A DNA stretch of 64,000 nucleotides from Butyrivibrio sp. FCS014. Lineage in GTDB: Bacteria; Bacillota; Clostridia; Lachnospirales; Lachnospiraceae. Every line of letters begins with the position of its first letter. The first letter of the stretch is position 1. The position numbers were made by a program, and so were the translations under genes. Of this stretch, positions 51,116-59,897 are shown piece by piece. The stretch spans positions 1,178,001 to 1,242,000 of the forward strand of contig NZ_JAHA01000019.1 in assembly GCF_000526935.1 (NCBI RefSeq), given 5' to 3'. A model generated the notes under the pieces. That model ran no database searches. It was not told the DNA's origin and saw only the letters and a program-made list of their open reading frames with translations.

Positions 51116-51373
51116 TAATACCAATACCCCAAAAATCCCGGGTTTGGTATTACAAAAATAATACTAATCCCTCTATATATGTCCGTTAGTATTACTTTAT
51201 GCCTCTTTGACCTCATAAAAACCCTGAAATGTAATACTAAACCCCGCTTTATCAGCGGTATGGTATTATTTTCTCTCTTTGCCCAGCCGGCTAAGGTTGT
51301 ACCTATAGGTGAGACACGTGGTTTTCACTTTTGGTAATCAAATTTATTGGATGTACCTTCCGGTGAACAGCCA
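51116..51373 (-). repeat. Dispersed structured repeat, copy 2 (three-hairpin element)
   Basis: Inverted relative to copy 1 at 3481-3747. Reading the minus strand, the head (51373 down to 51300) matches GGTACATCCAATAA, TACCAAAAG, GAAAAC and GTGTCTCACCT. Hairpins follow after 31 bases: arms 51261-51268/51232-51239 (loop 21, one mismatch or G-T pair), 51187-51194/51159-51166 (loop 20) and 51145-51152/51116-51123 (loop 21). The last two are six bases apart, as in copy 1. It starts within about 15 bases of the stop codon of the gene at 51386. Confidence 0.8.
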
Positions 51374-51385
51374 CAACTTGCTGAC

Positions 51386-53212
51386 TTACGGCGTTACTTC
51401 ATAGGTGTTCCACATGTCCTCTGTGGCGATCCACTTGATATTAGTCAGGTTTGCGCCAGCCTTAAGGTTGTCGAAGGCTTCCTTCTGATAGTCGTCGTCC
51501 GCGGCATAGAGCACGATCTTATCTGCGTTTACGACCTCAGCGTCGGTTATTTTATCAAGGTTCTCCTCATCCATGTAAAAGACCTTGGGATACTCAAGCA
51601 GCTCATCCGTCAGCCTCCACACGTTCTGAGGTGTCGCCGGATTAAACATCACAACAGCAACTTCGCCCGAGTTTGCCTCAGCATAGGCCATCTTGTCCCT
51701 GTCCTCCGGGTAAAGGAACAGCACCCTGCCGTCATTTATGAGTCCCTTAAACAGGAAAGCCAGCATAACTGCTCCCATTACCCACAGGAGTGTCCTGTTT
51801 CCGAGCTTTGACAGCACATAGTAGCCGTCAAGGAATATCAGAAGGATCAAAAGCCCGTAGATAGGCATCTCATATCTGTTAGAAGCTGCCCCCACCAAAA
51901 GAGCAGTCTTTGAAGTCAAAAGGAAATAGCCAAAGGCTCCCACTGTAAGGGCCACCAGCTCAGGGCCGAATTTAAGCTCCCGGCCTACCGGTGCAGATTT
52001 GCCATCGGAACCTGCCGCGGTTTCATTCTCGCCGCGCGCCCCGGCACTCTTTTTCCCGCCGGTCATATTGGAGAGCCCGTCATAGCGGCTGTTTAGTATC
52101 CCTCTGGCCTTCTTGTTACGAAGACCGATCCCGTAGGCGATCCCCAGGAAAAGAATCAGCGCTATCACCACCAGGCCTCCGCCAAACACGAAGTCATTTA
52201 AAAGACCCATAAAGAAGGAAATTCGCATCCAGGTGTTATTCATATCAAAGAGGCTTCCTGAGGCACCTGTGCCCCTGTAACCTCCGAACATATGACGAAC
52301 AGCCGAAGAATATGTGGCAACTGCCAGAAGCAAGCTTGCCGCACAAATCCCTATATAAATAAATCCTTCTTTAATTTTTTGTTTCTTAAGCAGAAGCCAA
52401 AAAGCGCAAACCGCTCCAATACATACAAAGAAGAATATATAGAAGTACTGAATAAGAAATCCCAGATACGAAACAATAGCGATTGGAAGAAATCCCTTAA
52501 GGATAAGCCCCTTCAAGTCGCCATTCGCGCTATCGCCGCCAGCCTTCCCGCTGCCAGGCTTTTCGCCTTCACCGCCGGCCTTCCCGCCGCCAAGATTTGC
52601 GCTGCCGGCCCCCGCGCCGCCGGCCTTTTCGCCGCCAAGATTTGCGCTTCCGGCACCGGCGCGCAGCTCGTCATACCTCTTTATCAGCCGCACATGAAAG
52701 TAGGCGCAGGCCATGACCGCAGCCCCAAGCCATGCGTACATTCTGATCAGGAGATTACTTGAAACCGTCTGTGGATTCAGCCCCCAGAACACCAGTGTAA
52801 GGATCTCCAAAGGAAGCGGAAGCTCAAGCTCCTCCATGAGAAGACACAGGAAGATAAAAGCAATAACAAAAGCTATCAAATTGGTAATAAGCCCCGGCCA
52901 CTTGGAGAACTGCCCCGGCACAAAGCTGCACAGGGTGTGGAAGATAAAGTAATAAAAAGGCGGATGAACATCCCAGCTCTGGACCAGCTTCACCATTCCG
53001 TAGTTGAAGCCCTCACCCGGTTTTACCGCAAACTCATCGAGGATGGTCTGTCGATCCTGCCACTCTCTGTCAGGCTGGTAGAGTCCGATGCTCCTGTTGG
53101 AGGAGTAATAGGTATAATATTCATCCTCGTGATAGCCGCTTTTCTGAATTCCATAACAAATGCTCACAATCAGCGAAAGGGCCAGAATAAATCCAAATAT
53201 AATTTTCTTCAT
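51386..53212 (-). CDS. GT39/PMT-like membrane glycosyltransferase with repeat insert
   Basis: A 608-residue GT-C-like protein: a signal-anchor helix at 1-20, then SGYHEDEYYTYYSSNRS, where the acidic HEDE is in the place of the catalytic loop of PMT/ArnT-type enzymes, and about 11 helices. A cytoplasmic loop near residues 200-245 is Gly/Ala/Ser/Lys-rich, with two copies of a 15-residue GAGSANLGGxKAGG unit (DNA 52530-52672). The ATG at 53212 follows the stop of the upstream gene with GAGGG before it; the longer frame to 53272 overlaps that gene and is rejected. Confidence 0.75.
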   Translation of the reverse strand: MKKIIFGFILALSLIVSICYGIQKSGYHEDEYYTYYSSNRSIGLYQPDREWQDRQTILDEFAVKPGEGFNYGMVKLVQSWDVHPPFYYFIFHTLCSFVPGQFSKWPGLITNLIAFVIAFIFLCLLMEELELPLPLEILTLVFWGLNPQTVSSNLLIRMYAWLGAAVMACAYFHVRLIKRYDELRAGAGSANLGGEKAGGAGAGSANLGGGKAGGEGEKPGSGKAGGDSANGDLKGLILKGFLPIAIVSYLGFLIQYFYIFFFVCIGAVCAFWLLLKKQKIKEGFIYIGICAASLLLAVATYSSAVRHMFGGYRGTGASGSLFDMNNTWMRISFFMGLLNDFVFGGGLVVIALILFLGIAYGIGLRNKKARGILNSRYDGLSNMTGGKKSAGARGENETAAGSDGKSAPVGRELKFGPELVALTVGAFGYFLLTSKTALLVGAASNRYEMPIYGLLILLIFLDGYYVLSKLGNRTLLWVMGAVMLAFLFKGLINDGRVLFLYPEDRDKMAYAEANSGEVAVVMFNPATPQNVWRLTDELLEYPKVFYMDEENLDKITDAEVVNADKIVLYAADDDYQKEAFDNLKAGANLTNIKWIATEDMWNTYEVTP

Positions 53213-53216
53213 AAAC

Positions 53217-54224
53217 TTAGAGCCCTCGCAGTTTTGCATGGATTTGACGCACCAGTTTCGGGGCCGGTGCAAGGAGTTTCAGATAGGTCTTTTGCTTGCC
53301 GGTAAGGTACTTATTTTCATTTATGGAAGACATGTTTTTTCTCACGTAAGAGACCACAGAATTATAAAATTCGTTGTCCTTTGTCATCTTGGAGATCGGA
53401 ATATGAAGAAGATAGTCAAGCCTTTGAACATAACCAAAGCGCTCAGCCACCTCTGTAAGGGCCGGGTGATTCTTCTTTACAAGATCAAGGGCCACATCCG
53501 CATTCCTTACGATATCCGTAAATACCGGAGGGAAGTAATCCTTGTTATCCCTGGTCTTTCTTGAGTTGCTGCCTGTTCTGTAGAATACGTGATAGAACTG
53601 CTGCGGAAGGATGACGAGCTTATTCACCTTCTCCAGCATATGGATCATCAGATAGAAATCCTCGTTGAGCTCTCCCTCCGGGAACTTCATCTCATCTGTA
53701 AAGAGGCTCCTCTTCGTCAGCTTTGTGCAAAAAGAGGCATCTCCGGTATGCATAAGCAGTGTCCTCAAATGCTCCTCCGGGGAAATCTCAGTTACCTCTG
53801 AAGGCGGGATCACAACATCCGCAAGCTTCGAGCCATCCTCTGCAATTTCATCCCTGGAAGCCTGCACCATGTCTGCATCGTGCTCCATAGCCGCAGCCAT
53901 CATGACAGAGTACATCTCTTTTGATACAAAGTCGTCGCTGTCAACAAATCCCACATAGTCGCCTGTTGCCGCCAAAAGCCCAACATTTCTGGCACTGCTG
54001 GATCCTCCGTTTTCCTTGTGGATGACCTTGAGATTCCTATGCTCCCCGGCCATTTCATCCAAAATCCCGGGTGTTGCGTCAGTGGAGCCGTCGTCCACGG
54101 CTATCACTTCCAGCAGATCTTCCGGGTAGTCCTGTGCCAGCACCGAAGCCACACACTTTTTTACCAGGTTCGCTGTATTATATGCAGGTATTATTACCGT
54201 TATCTTCTTGCTAAATTCAGTCAT
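53217..54224 (-). CDS. GT2-family glycosyltransferase
   Basis: A 335-residue GT-A enzyme: ITVIIPAYNTANLV, AVDDGSTDATPGIL and VGFVDSDDFVSKEMY (DxD site). The C-terminal helical region resembles capsule GT2 proteins of Firmicutes. It overlaps the GT-C gene upstream by 8 bases, with the ribosome site GGAGGAAA inside that gene's end. Donor and acceptor unknown. Confidence 0.9.
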   Translation of the reverse strand: MTEFSKKITVIIPAYNTANLVKKCVASVLAQDYPEDLLEVIAVDDGSTDATPGILDEMAGEHRNLKVIHKENGGSSSARNVGLLAATGDYVGFVDSDDFVSKEMYSVMMAAAMEHDADMVQASRDEIAEDGSKLADVVIPPSEVTEISPEEHLRTLLMHTGDASFCTKLTKRSLFTDEMKFPEGELNEDFYLMIHMLEKVNKLVILPQQFYHVFYRTGSNSRKTRDNKDYFPPVFTDIVRNADVALDLVKKNHPALTEVAERFGYVQRLDYLLHIPISKMTKDNEFYNSVVSYVRKNMSSINENKYLTGKQKTYLKLLAPAPKLVRQIHAKLRGL

Positions 54225-55440
54225 GGATTTCCTCCGGAACCTTCATCTGGAGATACATATCGCGGCCTACTGCCAGTATTATGACCAGCATCGCCACAGT
54301 CAGCGGCCACAAAACCGTAACCGTTGAGCCGAACAAAAATCTTGTGTAGGTGATCATGGCTATGACCTGCAAAAAGGTGCAGACAGCCGCTCTCTTATAA
54401 TTCAAAAGTGCGTAAACCACTGCCAGAAGCTCTGCCACATAGGCGTAACGCTCATGCATGGTGGGAAGACAGAAGCAGCAAAGCAGTATGGTAAATATCG
54501 CCAGGGTCACCATATATTCCCTTGTGACCTCGAACTTTTTGTTTCTGATAACATAGGCCAGAGCGCCGAAGATAGCCAGGGTGCAGATCACTCCGGCGGG
54601 GATCAGCTTCTTCCTGATCTCCACATCAAGCTGCCCCGTGATTATTGTGTAAATGCTGGGATAGTTCATGGAAAGCCGCGAGAACATGGTGGCCTGACTT
54701 CCGTAGATTCCCATAAGCTCGCCGAAATTCCGTCCCGCAATAACAGCTGGTATTGTTGAAAGCACGTAAATTACGGGCACCCAGAACACGTATCTGAGCT
54801 TTATCTTGTCCTTTAGCCACAGGATGATGATGAAAGGTGCAAGAAAAATGGCCTGCTGTTTGAAGCTGTAGCTGATGGCCAGATAAATGAAACCTCTGTT
54901 GCTGTTTCCCTTCATGAAATGAAGAAACGAAAGAAGCAGGAATGATCCGAAAATGGCGTCATTCTGGGCCCAGGCCCCGCTGTTAAGAACCGAAGTAGGA
55001 AGGAACATGATGCACCCAAAGGCCAGCACGGACTTTCTCACATTCCCGGAAGTGGCTTCAAAGGTGATCCTTCCGATGGTCACGGCGCAGACAACGTCGA
55101 AGATCACGGACACGGTCTTTACCAGATAGATGTCCTTTACTCCGCCGCCGATGTAGTGAAGCAGCACGATAATGTACTGGAACATGCAGTTGTAATCGAA
55201 GGTGCTGGCATCGGACACCCCGGGCTTTATCCCAAGATAGGCGAATCCGCCGGCCTCGTGGCACTCTCGCATCCAGTCGGCAAAAGACAAAGCGTAGTCC
55301 CCGGAGATCACGTCATACAGGGAGAGTCTGAATATCAGTCCCAAAGCCAGCATCACGGCAGCAAAAATCAGGTCCACCATTCTGAACCTGATCTTAAAAT
55401 ATTCAACTTCCGCATCCAGCAGCTTGTCGATAGTTCTCAT
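54217..55440 (-). CDS. GT-C mannosyltransferase-like membrane protein
   Basis: A 407-residue protein with about 10 helices. After helix 1 (about 25-42) the extracytoplasmic loop has YALSFADWMRECHEAGG (acidic, GT-C-like), and LNSGAWAQNDAIFGSFLLLS matches the conserved GAWxQxD motif of mannosyltransferase-type GT-C proteins. It likely adds a sugar from a polyprenyl-phosphate donor outside the cell. The start is 4 bases downstream of the previous gene's stop, sharing its GGAG ribosome site. Confidence 0.8.
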   Translation of the reverse strand: MRTIDKLLDAEVEYFKIRFRMVDLIFAAVMLALGLIFRLSLYDVISGDYALSFADWMRECHEAGGFAYLGIKPGVSDASTFDYNCMFQYIIVLLHYIGGGVKDIYLVKTVSVIFDVVCAVTIGRITFEATSGNVRKSVLAFGCIMFLPTSVLNSGAWAQNDAIFGSFLLLSFLHFMKGNSNRGFIYLAISYSFKQQAIFLAPFIIILWLKDKIKLRYVFWVPVIYVLSTIPAVIAGRNFGELMGIYGSQATMFSRLSMNYPSIYTIITGQLDVEIRKKLIPAGVICTLAIFGALAYVIRNKKFEVTREYMVTLAIFTILLCCFCLPTMHERYAYVAELLAVVYALLNYKRAAVCTFLQVIAMITYTRFLFGSTVTVLWPLTVAMLVIILAVGRDMYLQMKVPEEIHD

Positions 55441-55444
55441 TTAC

Positions 55445-56800
55445 TTACTCCAGCCGGTTTTTCTCTTCCAGAGTACGCTTAAATCCCGGCGCTTTTATAA
55501 CCTGTGCCCTGCTCATGGGGCCGTCCCCGGCAGGCTCAGGCTTTCCGTTTTCAAAGAATTCCCTGCAAAAGCGCACCAGTTCCCCGGCTGCCACCTTTGC
55601 ATTCCAGGTTTTCTCTATGGTTTCGGCCGCCCTGCGACCAATACTCTCTATTCTTGCACTGTCTTCATACAGCGACAGGGCCTTCTTCTCAAAATCCTCG
55701 TAGCTTCCGCCATCATAGACAAGGCCGTTCTCCCCGTCCTTTATAAGGAAAGGTACAGCTCCCGCCTCGCCGGATGCAACAACCGCGCAGCCACAGGACA
55801 TGGCTTCGTTCACAACGGCTCCCCAGCCCTCAAGATAATTGCTGGTAAAAAGAAACATCTCCGCCCCGGCCATGTAATGCCTGACTTCAGCTGGCTTCTT
55901 CCCGCCCGCAAGGTTCACACAATCCGAAAGACCGGACTTCTCCACCATAGCTTCAAGGGAAGCCTTCAATGGGCCGTCGCCCACGATATCCATCTCAAAC
56001 TCTTTACCCAGGCTCTTGAGCTTAGCGGCCAGACGCACCGCAAATTCAGGGTGCTTAAGGTCAATAAGCCTTCCGGCCCAGCAAATCCGAAGCTTGCCGC
56101 TCTGCGCCTCCGCAGACGCACCGGCATCGCCAGACGTTTCGCATCCGCCAGCCTGCGCCTCCGCAGACGCACCGGCATCACCGGACATTTCGCATCCGCC
56201 AGCCTGCGCCCCCGCAGACGCACCGGCTTCCACGGCGCCGCCACGGCTGTCTGTGCCTTCCAGCCCCGTCGCTCCCTGTGATGGCTCTTTTCCCTCACTC
56301 TCCGGGAAGTAGCCCCATTTCAGCATCTTTCCGGGGTACGCCTTTATCAGCGAAAAGTCCGATGCCACGTAGGCACCGGTGCAAAGAAGGTAGACCGGCT
56401 TGTTGCGGTACCTGATATGCTCCCTGTACTTGGCTGCAAGGCCCCTGGGGGAAATGAACTTCCACTGTCCCTCCCGGTAGATCCTCTCGCTGACTCTGAA
56501 GGACAGCTTGCCGGAAGATAGCCTTTCTGCCTCAAGATCTGCGATCCTGCCCTCGGTCCAGCCAAAGAGCACCACGTCGCTCTCACGGATGAGCCCGGAA
56601 GCCCGCTCCGGTTCCTTGTAATACAGCACCAGGTAGGGAATGGCGGACTCGTCCACGGCCCAGCCCATGCTCTTTCTCTTTTCCTCCATGGGCATAACCT
56701 GGACAAAATAAAACTCTACTTCCTCCCCGAAGGCGCTCATGGCCCTGCAGAAAGGAAGCTGATGGTGGTTTATGTAGTTAGATACAAAGGTTATAACCAA
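55445..56800 (-). CDS. GT4-family glycosyltransferase with a 17-residue repeat insert
   Basis: A 451-residue GT-B enzyme that begins at a TTG (56800), as the N-terminal strand VITFVSNYINHHQLPF requires. The inter-domain linker (about residues 187-235) holds about 2.5 copies of a 17-residue Gly/Ala/Ser/Glu unit (GDAGASAEAQAGGCE...), encoded by 51-bp tandem repeats at 56101-56232. The second domain has ICWAGRLIDLKHPEFA and SNYLEGWGAVVNEAMSCG (nucleotide-sugar site). The insert is absent from related enzymes, so it is probably a flexible spacer. Confidence 0.87.
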   Translation of the reverse strand: MVITFVSNYINHHQLPFCRAMSAFGEEVEFYFVQVMPMEEKRKSMGWAVDESAIPYLVLYYKEPERASGLIRESDVVLFGWTEGRIADLEAERLSSGKLSFRVSERIYREGQWKFISPRGLAAKYREHIRYRNKPVYLLCTGAYVASDFSLIKAYPGKMLKWGYFPESEGKEPSQGATGLEGTDSRGGAVEAGASAGAQAGGCEMSGDAGASAEAQAGGCETSGDAGASAEAQSGKLRICWAGRLIDLKHPEFAVRLAAKLKSLGKEFEMDIVGDGPLKASLEAMVEKSGLSDCVNLAGGKKPAEVRHYMAGAEMFLFTSNYLEGWGAVVNEAMSCGCAVVASGEAGAVPFLIKDGENGLVYDGGSYEDFEKKALSLYEDSARIESIGRRAAETIEKTWNAKVAAGELVRFCREFFENGKPEPAGDGPMSRAQVIKAPGFKRTLEEKNRLE

Positions 56801-56805
56801 CTTTT

Positions 56806-58083
56806 TTACCCGCTTATGATGGTCTTGTAGATCTCAATGAGCCGCCTGTAATTGGCGTCCGCATCGTGGGTGATGCGGGCGTGGGCTGCCGCATTGTCGC
56901 CGTAAACCGCAGAGATCACCGGCTCATCCCAGATCTGAAGGATGCATTTGGCAAGCTCTGCGGCATTTCCTTTTTCAAACAAAAGCCCGTCCTTGTTCTC
57001 CGTTACCATATCAGGTATTCCGCCGGTCCTGGCGGCCACCACGGGAACTCCGAGGAGCATGGCCTCTCCCACCGAGTTGGGGGAATTCTCTATGATTGAG
57101 GGGCAGACAAAAACGCTGCTCTCCAAAAACTGCTGTTTCATGCCTTCATCCGTGAGCATTCCCACCATGGTAACCTTCTTTTTCAGGCGGTTTTTGGATA
57201 TAAGGCTCTTGATATATTTGCTGTAGGCGCTGGCCCTGAGGAAATACGGGTACTTGCTCCTGCCCATGATGTTGTTTCCCGCAACGTACAGGTGAGCATC
57301 CGGGTATTTTTCCAGGATTTCGGGCATGGCCTGAAGCATGAAATGGAAGCCCTTGAGGGGATAATCTCCCTGGGATAAAAAGATACTGTGGCTCTCCGCC
57401 TCTTTCTCGTCCCACTTTCCCTCATAGAAGCAGGGCCTCATGGTCTCGTTCATATGGAAATATCTGGCTTCGGGATTGATCTGAGCGCTTCTGGACTTAT
57501 CAAAAGCGGTGCGCCCGGTGATGTTTCCCGCAAGGAGAATTGACTCACGCTCGTGCTCGGCCCTTATCTTAAACTTCTCCTGCTGCTGCCTTAAGGAGTC
57601 CTCCTTGAGCCTGTCCCTGAAAGTCACGTTGTTCTGCACTTCCTCAGGAATGTTTGCCATATACTCCTCGGCAATGGCGCCGCAAAAGCCCTGGATCCCC
57701 AGGAGAACCCTGTCGGGGTTTCCGAAAGCCCGAAGCATTGCCAGCGTATGGGGAAACTCGGTGCCGAAAATATGCACCAGATCCGGCTTAAAGTCGTCGA
57801 TTATCACGTGGAGCCTGTTCTCGATGGTGCCGTCGTAGACCTCAGGGTGCTCCAGATCCTCCCTGAAACTGTAGTAGGTGACGCCGTCTATCTCTTCTCC
57901 GGCGCCGGTGCCGCCCTCGCTTACAGGAAAGCACACTCCGAGAGTGATCTCTTCTTCGCCGTCTTTTTTCTCTTTAATTCTGCTAAGGCAACCGGTCAGC
58001 CACCCCTCCCGAACTGAATAATCCAGGCCATGGGCAATGGCGTAGGCCGGAAGCATGATATTGCAAACCCAAAGGATCCTCAA
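56806..58083 (-). CDS. GT4-family glycosyltransferase
   Basis: A 425-residue GT-B enzyme. The start is a TTG at 58083 preceded by a strong GGGAGGAG ribosome site. SQGDYPLKGFHFMLQAMP begins the second domain and SIIENSPNSVGEAMLLG, with TGGIPDMV, is the nucleotide-sugar site. The first domain has VHIFGTEFPHTLAM. Donor and acceptor unknown. Its stop is followed after 6 bases by the next GT4, another TTG start. Confidence 0.9.
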   Translation of the reverse strand: MRILWVCNIMLPAYAIAHGLDYSVREGWLTGCLSRIKEKKDGEEEITLGVCFPVSEGGTGAGEEIDGVTYYSFREDLEHPEVYDGTIENRLHVIIDDFKPDLVHIFGTEFPHTLAMLRAFGNPDRVLLGIQGFCGAIAEEYMANIPEEVQNNVTFRDRLKEDSLRQQQEKFKIRAEHERESILLAGNITGRTAFDKSRSAQINPEARYFHMNETMRPCFYEGKWDEKEAESHSIFLSQGDYPLKGFHFMLQAMPEILEKYPDAHLYVAGNNIMGRSKYPYFLRASAYSKYIKSLISKNRLKKKVTMVGMLTDEGMKQQFLESSVFVCPSIIENSPNSVGEAMLLGVPVVAARTGGIPDMVTENKDGLLFEKGNAAELAKCILQIWDEPVISAVYGDNAAAHARITHDADANYRRLIEIYKTIISG

Positions 58084-58125
58084 TGCTGCTCCTCCCGGCA
58101 GGGAAAAGAACTATCTCCCAGGCCG

Positions 58126-59070
58126 TTACTTCTTTATAATGGCGTAAATGGCGCTCTTAAGGCCGTTGTAGGCCCCCGCCGTAATCTTGTTGTTCGCTAT
58201 CGCTGTCCTTAAAGGTGCAAGGGTCACCGCCCTCAAAAGGTCGTATTTCCTAACCTTTTCCGCAGGCAGATACATGAGGATGATCTCCCTTCTCTCCTGC
58301 TCCGAAATCTTTTTGTTCTTGTCGGAGAATCCGCCGCCCTCGTAATCCGCTATCAGCACGGGCATATACACGGTCTCGGCCTTCTCCCTGTAAAAGCACC
58401 GAAGGAACTGCTCGTAGTCCGCCCTAACCTTGTACTTAAGGTCGAAGGGATTCCTGTAGATCAGCCTCTCGTCGTAGAAGCAGGCCTGATGTGACGGCAC
58501 GTTCCTATAGCAGGCAAGGTCGTCGATCCTGGGATTTGAGGCCACCCGGTTCCCCGTTGTGGAGTCGAAAATGTCCCCGTAGTAGATCACCGGCAGCGTG
58601 GTCCCCTCAAGGCTGTTCCTGTCCTGTATCATCCTGTGGACGTCCCTGAGGACGTTCTCGTTCCTGAAATAGTCTCCGCAGTTCAGGAAAAAGATATATG
58701 AAGGGCTCTCCCCGGCCTTTAAAAGCTTCACCTCTCCGGTCTCCGGCCCTTCCTCCTCGGCTCTCGCCTCCATGATCTTCCCGCCAAGAAAAGCCGTAGC
58801 GATGTTCATGGCGTGGTAGATGCCGTTGTCGCAGCTCTCCAGCAGGGTGATCTTACTCTTCCTGTCCTTCTTTGTAATGTCCACCTCATGGGCGTTTACT
58901 ACGTCGAATGCGGCCTTGAGCTTCTCAACGGAGCCGTCTGTGGACATTCCGTCCTTCACCAGGATCCGGTAATCGGTGAAGGTCTGAGACGTAATGCTCT
59001 TTACCGTCTTCACCAGCTTATCCCCGGCATTATATGAAACTACAATGATCGTGAAAAAAGGCTTCTTCAT
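58126..59070 (-). CDS. GT2-family glycosyltransferase, WcaA/capsule type
   Basis: A 314-residue GT-A enzyme: FTIIVVSYNAGDKLVKTV, LVKDGMSTDGS and FLNCGDYFRNENVL in place of the usual DxD loop, a pattern shared by colanic-acid-type GT2 enzymes. A later HQACFYDERLIYRN segment is typical of that subgroup. Residues about 75-115 carry a lysine/glutamate-rich insertion. The ATG at 59070 with GAGGGAAAG is preferred to an in-frame TTG at 59085. Confidence 0.88.
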   Translation of the reverse strand: MKKPFFTIIVVSYNAGDKLVKTVKSITSQTFTDYRILVKDGMSTDGSVEKLKAAFDVVNAHEVDITKKDRKSKITLLESCDNGIYHAMNIATAFLGGKIMEARAEEEGPETGEVKLLKAGESPSYIFFLNCGDYFRNENVLRDVHRMIQDRNSLEGTTLPVIYYGDIFDSTTGNRVASNPRIDDLACYRNVPSHQACFYDERLIYRNPFDLKYKVRADYEQFLRCFYREKAETVYMPVLIADYEGGGFSDKNKKISEQERREIILMYLPAEKVRKYDLLRAVTLAPLRTAIANNKITAGAYNGLKSAIYAIIKK

Positions 59071-59081
59071 GCTTCTTTCCC

Positions 59082-59897
59082 TCAAAGGGTCCTGCCGTGT
59101 CTTACTCCCTCAAGAAGGAGACTGTAACAGGCCGAAAGCCCTTTGCCTTTGCACATTTCCTCTCGGTTTTTAAAAAGAAATCTAAATCCCCACAGGGCTG
59201 CCATCCTCCCATACAGGAAGTGATACAAAACGCCTCTGTCGTAGAAAAATTTATCCGTATAACCCTTAAACCAGGTGGATTCTCCCGGGGTCTCACTCCC
59301 GATCTCCACCGGTGTTCTGTAAAGCTTAAGCCCGGCCTTCAGGCAGTCGTGCAAAAAAAGGCTGTCCTCGCCGTTCATGTAGGGCGCTCCCCCTCCGAAC
59401 AACAAGGAATATCTGACACCGCTGTCAATAAGTTTCTGCCTTCTTGCGCAGATGGCATAGGCCGGATATCTTCCGTAGTTGTACCAGGAAACCGCCTTGA
59501 AATCCCCGTTGTGGTAGGTCTCCCGCCCCGGCTGCTGCTTCACATTAAAAAGAAGCACATCCGCCTCGGGGTGCTTTTCAAACTCTGACAGTATCCTCTT
59601 AGCGTAGCCACTCTCGTAGACGATGTCGTCGTCCCCGAACTGGATGATATCCCCGTCCGCAGCCTCAAGAGCTGTGTTTCTTGATAGTCCCACGCCCTTC
59701 TCACGCCTTGTAAGAACCTTTACGGTGTGCTCCTTATAGGGAAAAGAGCTATCACCCTCCGAGAGGTCCTTCGGGGCATCGTCGCCGATCAGCTGATCCA
59801 CGATAACAGCATCGGACTCGAGGTTCATCCGCTCCGGCATCAGAGAAACGTCTTTATTTACCGCCGATACAAGAATCTGTAATCCGGAATTACCCAT
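59082..59897 (-). CDS. GT2-like glycosyltransferase
   Basis: A 271-residue GT-A protein: LQILVSAVNKD at the N terminus, EKGVGLSRNTALEAADGDIIQFGDDDIVYE (given in two parts: EKGVGLSRNTALEAADGD then IIQFGDDDI) with a DDD metal site, and GGGAPYMNGEDSLFLHDCL as the acceptor-side acidic motif. It is short for GT2 and resembles galactofuranosyl- or capsule-type transferases. The start at 59897 lies inside the upstream sugar transferase gene (8-base overlap), with GGTGAGAAG before it. Confidence 0.82.
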   Translation of the reverse strand: MGNSGLQILVSAVNKDVSLMPERMNLESDAVIVDQLIGDDAPKDLSEGDSSFPYKEHTVKVLTRREKGVGLSRNTALEAADGDIIQFGDDDIVYESGYAKRILSEFEKHPEADVLLFNVKQQPGRETYHNGDFKAVSWYNYGRYPAYAICARRQKLIDSGVRYSLLFGGGAPYMNGEDSLFLHDCLKAGLKLYRTPVEIGSETPGESTWFKGYTDKFFYDRGVLYHFLYGRMAALWGFRFLFKNREEMCKGKGLSACYSLLLEGVRHGRTL

